Source: DATFQI01 sp963816955
GTDB lineage: Bacteria > Actinomycetota > Thermoleophilia > Solirubrobacterales > Solirubrobacteraceae
Direction: 5' to 3'
Assembly: GCA_963816955.1 (NCBI GenBank)
Contig: CAWFME010000007.1
Location: forward strand, 62,001 to 126,000
Length of the DNA: 64,000 nucleotides
Positions 61,541 to 64,000 of the stretch are shown here, in pieces. The position numbers were made by a program, and so were the translations under genes. The notes below the pieces were generated by a model. It did not search any database and had not been told where the DNA came from. It saw only the letters and a program-made list of their open reading frames with translations. Every line of letters starts with the position of its first letter. The stretch's first letter is position 1.

Positions 61541-61945
61541 GCGCCCTCATGACCCCGCGGCGCTCGCGTCGCGGCCGCCGCACCCGCCCCGCCCCTGCTC
61601 CCGGCGGCCAGCCCGCGCTGTTCGGCGCGGGGTCGGCTCCGGCCGCCGCGCCGGCCGCTTCCCGCTCCCGCTCCCGAGGCCGTCGCCGTCCCGGCGCCCG
61701 AGGCCATGGCGGCCGCGCCCGCCGCGGCCGCGGTGGCCACTCCGGCCGAGGAGACTCACCCCACTGCGCGCGCGCACCGCCACGGGCCGACGCTGGACGA
61801 CCTGGTCGCCGGCGCTTGGGAGGGCCTGCTGGCGGGCGCGCCCGCCGACTGCCTCGTCTGCGGGGCGCCGCTCGCGCCACGCCACTCGGCCGGCGCCGGG
61901 ATCGTGGGCGGCCGCTGCGGCGGCTGCGGCACGACCGTCAGCTGA
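61537..61945 (+). CDS. Zinc-ribbon protein coupled to lexA (frameshifted)
   Basis: About 135 residues after removal of one extra base near 61,665. The Arg/Pro/Ala-rich start (MTPRRSRRGRRTRPAPAPGG) leads in the next frame to the stretch GPTLDDLVAGAWEGLLAG and the Cys pairs ADCLVCGAPL and GRCGGCGTTVS. Function unknown; co-expression with LexA would place it in the SOS response. Confidence 0.65.
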
Positions 61946-61958
61946 GGCTTCCGCCCGC

Positions 61959-61974
61959 GCCCCTCGCGCGGGGC
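61959..61974 (+). terminator. Hairpin after the lexA operon
   Basis: GCCCC (61959-61963) and GGGGC (61970-61974) with a 6-nt loop. Confidence 0.45.
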
Positions 61975-62109
61975 TCCGTGCGCGGCGCCGTGCGGGTCGG
62001 CGGCTGCAGCGCCGCCCGCGCTCTGGCAGGCTGCCGGGGGCCGTTCTGGTGTGCCGGCGCCGTAACGGCTTGGCTCGTAGGAGGCGGGGGAGGTTGGGTC
62101 GCTTGTCGG

Positions 62110-62154
62110 CGAGTGGCATCTGCGTTCCCTCAGCGGGCATGGAGGTGCCACTCG
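62110..62154. repeat. Inverted repeat upstream of the NTF2-like gene
   Basis: Perfect 9-bp arms CGAGTGGCA (62110-62118) and TGCCACTCG (62146-62154), 30 bp before the ATG. Possible operator. The rest of 61975-62184 shows no gene. Confidence 0.45.
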
Positions 62155-62184
62155 GCGGGTCGCGTCCACTAGCCTGCGGCGCTC

Positions 62185-62565
62185 ATGAGCGTCGAGGAGG
62201 ATCGCGCCGAGCTCGCCCGCCTCGAGGAGGCGTGGATGCAGGCCGTCGAGGACCGGGACATTGAGACGCTCGAGCGCCTTCTGGCGCCCGAGTTCCGCTT
62301 CATGGCGATCCACCTGCATCCCGAGCCGATGTTGCGCGACCAGTGGATGGAGGCCGCGCGCGAGGGCTACACGATCGTGTCGTTCGCCTTCGAGGAGATG
62401 GACGTCCAGGTCTCCGGCGACACGGGCATCGCCCACGCCCGCTACTCGCAGGTCGCCAGCTACCAGCACGTGAGCCTGTCCAACGTCTTCCGGCTCACGG
62501 ACGTGTGGACGCGCGCCGACGGCACGTGGCGCGTGATGGCGCGCCACTCGTCGATCCTGGGCTGA
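62185..62565 (+). CDS. NTF2-like (DUF4440/SnoaL) protein
   Basis: A 126-residue protein with the opening ELARLEEAWMQAVEDRDIET then LERLLAPEFRFM and strands VSGDTGIAHARYSQVAS and VWTRADGTWRVMARHSSIL. Role unknown. An upstream inverted repeat may regulate it. Confidence 0.88.
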   Translation: MSVEEDRAELARLEEAWMQAVEDRDIETLERLLAPEFRFMAIHLHPEPMLRDQWMEAAREGYTIVSFAFEEMDVQVSGDTGIAHARYSQVASYQHVSLSNVFRLTDVWTRADGTWRVMARHSSILG

Positions 62566-62607
62566 GGCGGCCGAGCCGCGCGGGGCGGGCCGAGCGGAGC
62601 GGTGCGG

Positions 62608-63459
62608 CTAGTTCTTCGAGTAGTCGTAGAACCCGCGGCCGGTCTTGCGGCCGAGCAGGCCCGCCTCGACCATCCGGTTCAGCAGCGCCGGGGCGACGGA
62701 GCCGGGATCGCGGAACTCCTCGTAGAGCGACTCGGACACCGCGAGCAGCGTGTCGAGGCCGATCAGGTCACTCAGCTGCAGCGGGCCCATCGGGTGCGCG
62801 CAGCCGAGCACCATGCCGTGGTCGATGTCCTCCTTGGAGGCGAAGCCGGACTCGTACATGCGGATCGCCGACAGCAGGTACGGGATCAGCAGCGCGTTGA
62901 CGACGAAGCCGGCCCGGTCCTGCGAGGAGATCGCCTGCTTGCCGAGCGTGCCCTCGGCGAACGACCGCGCACGCTCGACGGTCTCGGGCGTGGTCATGAT
63001 CGAGGTGACGATCTCGACCAGCGGCAGCACCGGCACCGGGTTGAAGAAGTGCAGGCCGAGCACGCGGTCCGGCTGGCTGGTGCCGGCGCCGAGCTTCATG
63101 ATCGGCACCGACGAGGTGTTGGAGGCGAGGAACGAGGCCGAGGGGAGGATCTCGTCGAGCCGCTTGAAGAGATCGCGCTTGGCGTGCTCGTTCTCGATGA
63201 TCGCCTCGATCGCGGCGTCAGCGCCCTCGAGGTCCTCCAGCGACGACGTGAAGGCGAGCCGGTCGCCGGCGGCGTCCCGGTCGGCCTGCTCGAGCTTGCC
63301 GCCGCGGACGGCCCGGTCGAGGGACTTGTCGATCGCCGCCCGGGAGCGCTCGGCGCGCTCGTCGTCGGCCTCGACGACGGTGACATCGACACCCGCCCGC
63401 GCGCAGACCTCGGCGATGCCCGAGCCCATCAGTCCACCGCCCACCACCCCGATACGCAT
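62608..63459 (-). CDS. 3-hydroxyacyl-CoA (3-hydroxybutyryl-CoA) dehydrogenase
   Basis: NAD-dependent oxidation/reduction of 3-hydroxyacyl-CoA in fatty acid or butanoate metabolism. The 283 residues show the Rossmann loop GVVGGGLMGSGIAEV, LASNTSSVPI, the catalytic His in GLHFFNPVPVLPLVEIV, and the C-terminal domain DLIGLDTLLAVSESLYEEF. ATG 63459 is preferred over GTG 63468. Single gene. Confidence 0.93.
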   Translation of the reverse strand: MRIGVVGGGLMGSGIAEVCARAGVDVTVVEADDERAERSRAAIDKSLDRAVRGGKLEQADRDAAGDRLAFTSSLEDLEGADAAIEAIIENEHAKRDLFKRLDEILPSASFLASNTSSVPIMKLGAGTSQPDRVLGLHFFNPVPVLPLVEIVTSIMTTPETVERARSFAEGTLGKQAISSQDRAGFVVNALLIPYLLSAIRMYESGFASKEDIDHGMVLGCAHPMGPLQLSDLIGLDTLLAVSESLYEEFRDPGSVAPALLNRMVEAGLLGRKTGRGFYDYSKN

Positions 63460-63495
63460 GGCGGGCACGCTAGCGGCTCGAAAGCGGCGGGGCGT

Positions 63496-63696
63496 CTAGA
63501 CGGCTTCGGCGGGAGTGGGGACCGGCACGACGCAGACGCAGTTCGGCAGCTTGGACGAACCGGGGAGGAACATCCGGCCGACGCCGCGATCCGCGGCGGC
63601 CTGCCGCGCGACGTCAGCCGCGTCCCCGCGGTTGTCCAGGTGCTGCGCGACCGGCGTCTCGCTTCCGTGCGCGTCGATGTAGATCACGTCATACAT
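63496..63696 (-). CDS. Hypothetical small protein
   Basis: A 66-residue protein: YDVIYIDAHGSETPVAQHLD, the stretch AADVARQAAADRGVGRMFLP, ending in a hydrophobic/Pro tail. Unrecognised, but compact and codon-typical. Confidence 0.6.
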   Translation of the reverse strand: MYDVIYIDAHGSETPVAQHLDNRGDAADVARQAAADRGVGRMFLPGSSKLPNCVCVVPVPTPAEAV

Positions 63697-63774
63697 GGGG
63701 TCAGTCTGTCCGTGGGGTCGGACGTCGTCCTTGGTCGGTTGAACATACCTTTGTAGCCGGTACCGTTCTAGGGG

Positions 63775-64000
63775 CAGATCGAGCAGTGCGCGGAGGTTTG
63801 CCCTTCGAGGAAAGTCCGGACATCACAGGGCAGGGTGATCGGTAACGCCGACCCGGGGAAACCCGCGGGAAAGTGCCACAGAAAACACACCGCCCAAGCC
63901 CGCGGCCCGCACGTGAGGCCGTGGGACGGCAAGGTTGAAAAGGTGCGGTAAGAGCGCACCGGCGTCGCGGTGACGCGGCGGCCTGGCAAACCCCACCCGA
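63775..64000 (+). ncRNA. rnpB: RNase P RNA (partial, runs off the window)
   Basis: Universal core segments are present: GAGGAAAGTCCGGAC, ACAGGGCAGGGTGAT, GGTAACGCC, AGTGCCACAGAAAACA and GGTAAGAGCGCACCGG. It is the catalytic RNA that matures tRNA 5' ends. The 3' end lies beyond the window. A weak promoter (TTGAAC at 63739) precedes it. Confidence 0.96.

Overview
The window is very GC-rich, gene-dense, uses many GTG/TTG starts and many ATGA/GTGA overlaps. A LexA with an actinobacterial-type SOS box, wax-ester-synthase/DGAT-like acyltransferase, MarR/TetR/LysR/AsnC regulators, CcmE/F/H-type cytochrome c maturation genes and many small proteins of unknown function suggest a soil actinobacterium, most likely Thermoleophilia (Solirubrobacterales). 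That assignment is inference; no 16S gene is present.

Region 1 (1-47 kb) is chromosomal core and accessory DNA. It holds gpmI, a MarR-Hsp20 pair, tgt, a lipoprotein-Ser/Thr kinase-coiled-coil operon, phosphoesterase, M48 protease, rlmH-argS, a cytochrome c maturation cluster (ccdA-ccmH diverging from ccmE-ccmF-ccmI around a tRNA-Gly), secG, a maleylacetate reductase-like dehydrogenase, an AAA ATPase, the tyrosine/homogentisate module (hmgA-hppD with a divergent AsnC regulator), an M28 peptidase, transporters, a DGAT-like acyltransferase, a secreted glycosidase-like protein, two LVIVD-repeat secreted proteins and an ECF sigma factor coupled to a DGPF/YCII protein. From about 42 to 47 kb the DNA decays: split PAP2 halves, SpoIIE-type phosphatase and acetyltransferase relics with internal deletions, and a scrap of an integrase.

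Region 2 (47,055-60,749) is an integrated mobilizable element in the 3' half of a tRNA-Leu(GAG) gene, bounded by a near-perfect 96-bp direct repeat. Next to the tRNA it carries a tyrosine integrase (two frameshifts), an excisionase and a MobF relaxase-helicase. Its left half (47.7-54.2 kb) is an array of about a dozen single small genes on either strand (SUKH, HEAT-repeat, DUF4304, Imm26-like, MafI-like, tiny membrane proteins). They are separated by variable-length imperfect palindromes that all point the same way and share two core boxes, GCNTYGAGGCA and YCAGGCGNAAGC. Two genes end with their TGA inside the first box. This looks like a cassette array built on recombination sites that do not match canonical integron attC boxes, with no integron integrase in view. 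It is the best candidate here for an undescribed system.

Region 3 (60.7-64 kb) resumes the chromosome: tRNA-Leu, lexA with an SOS box and a coupled zinc-ribbon gene, an NTF2-like protein, a 3-hydroxyacyl-CoA dehydrogenase and the start of RNase P RNA.

A caution applies throughout. At least eight otherwise convincing genes are interrupted by one extra base, often in a short homopolymer (gpmI, tgt, the coiled-coil gene, ccmF, the dehydrogenase, the integrase twice, the gene after lexA). This is either systematic sequencing error or widespread decay, and each such gene is described across its frameshift.
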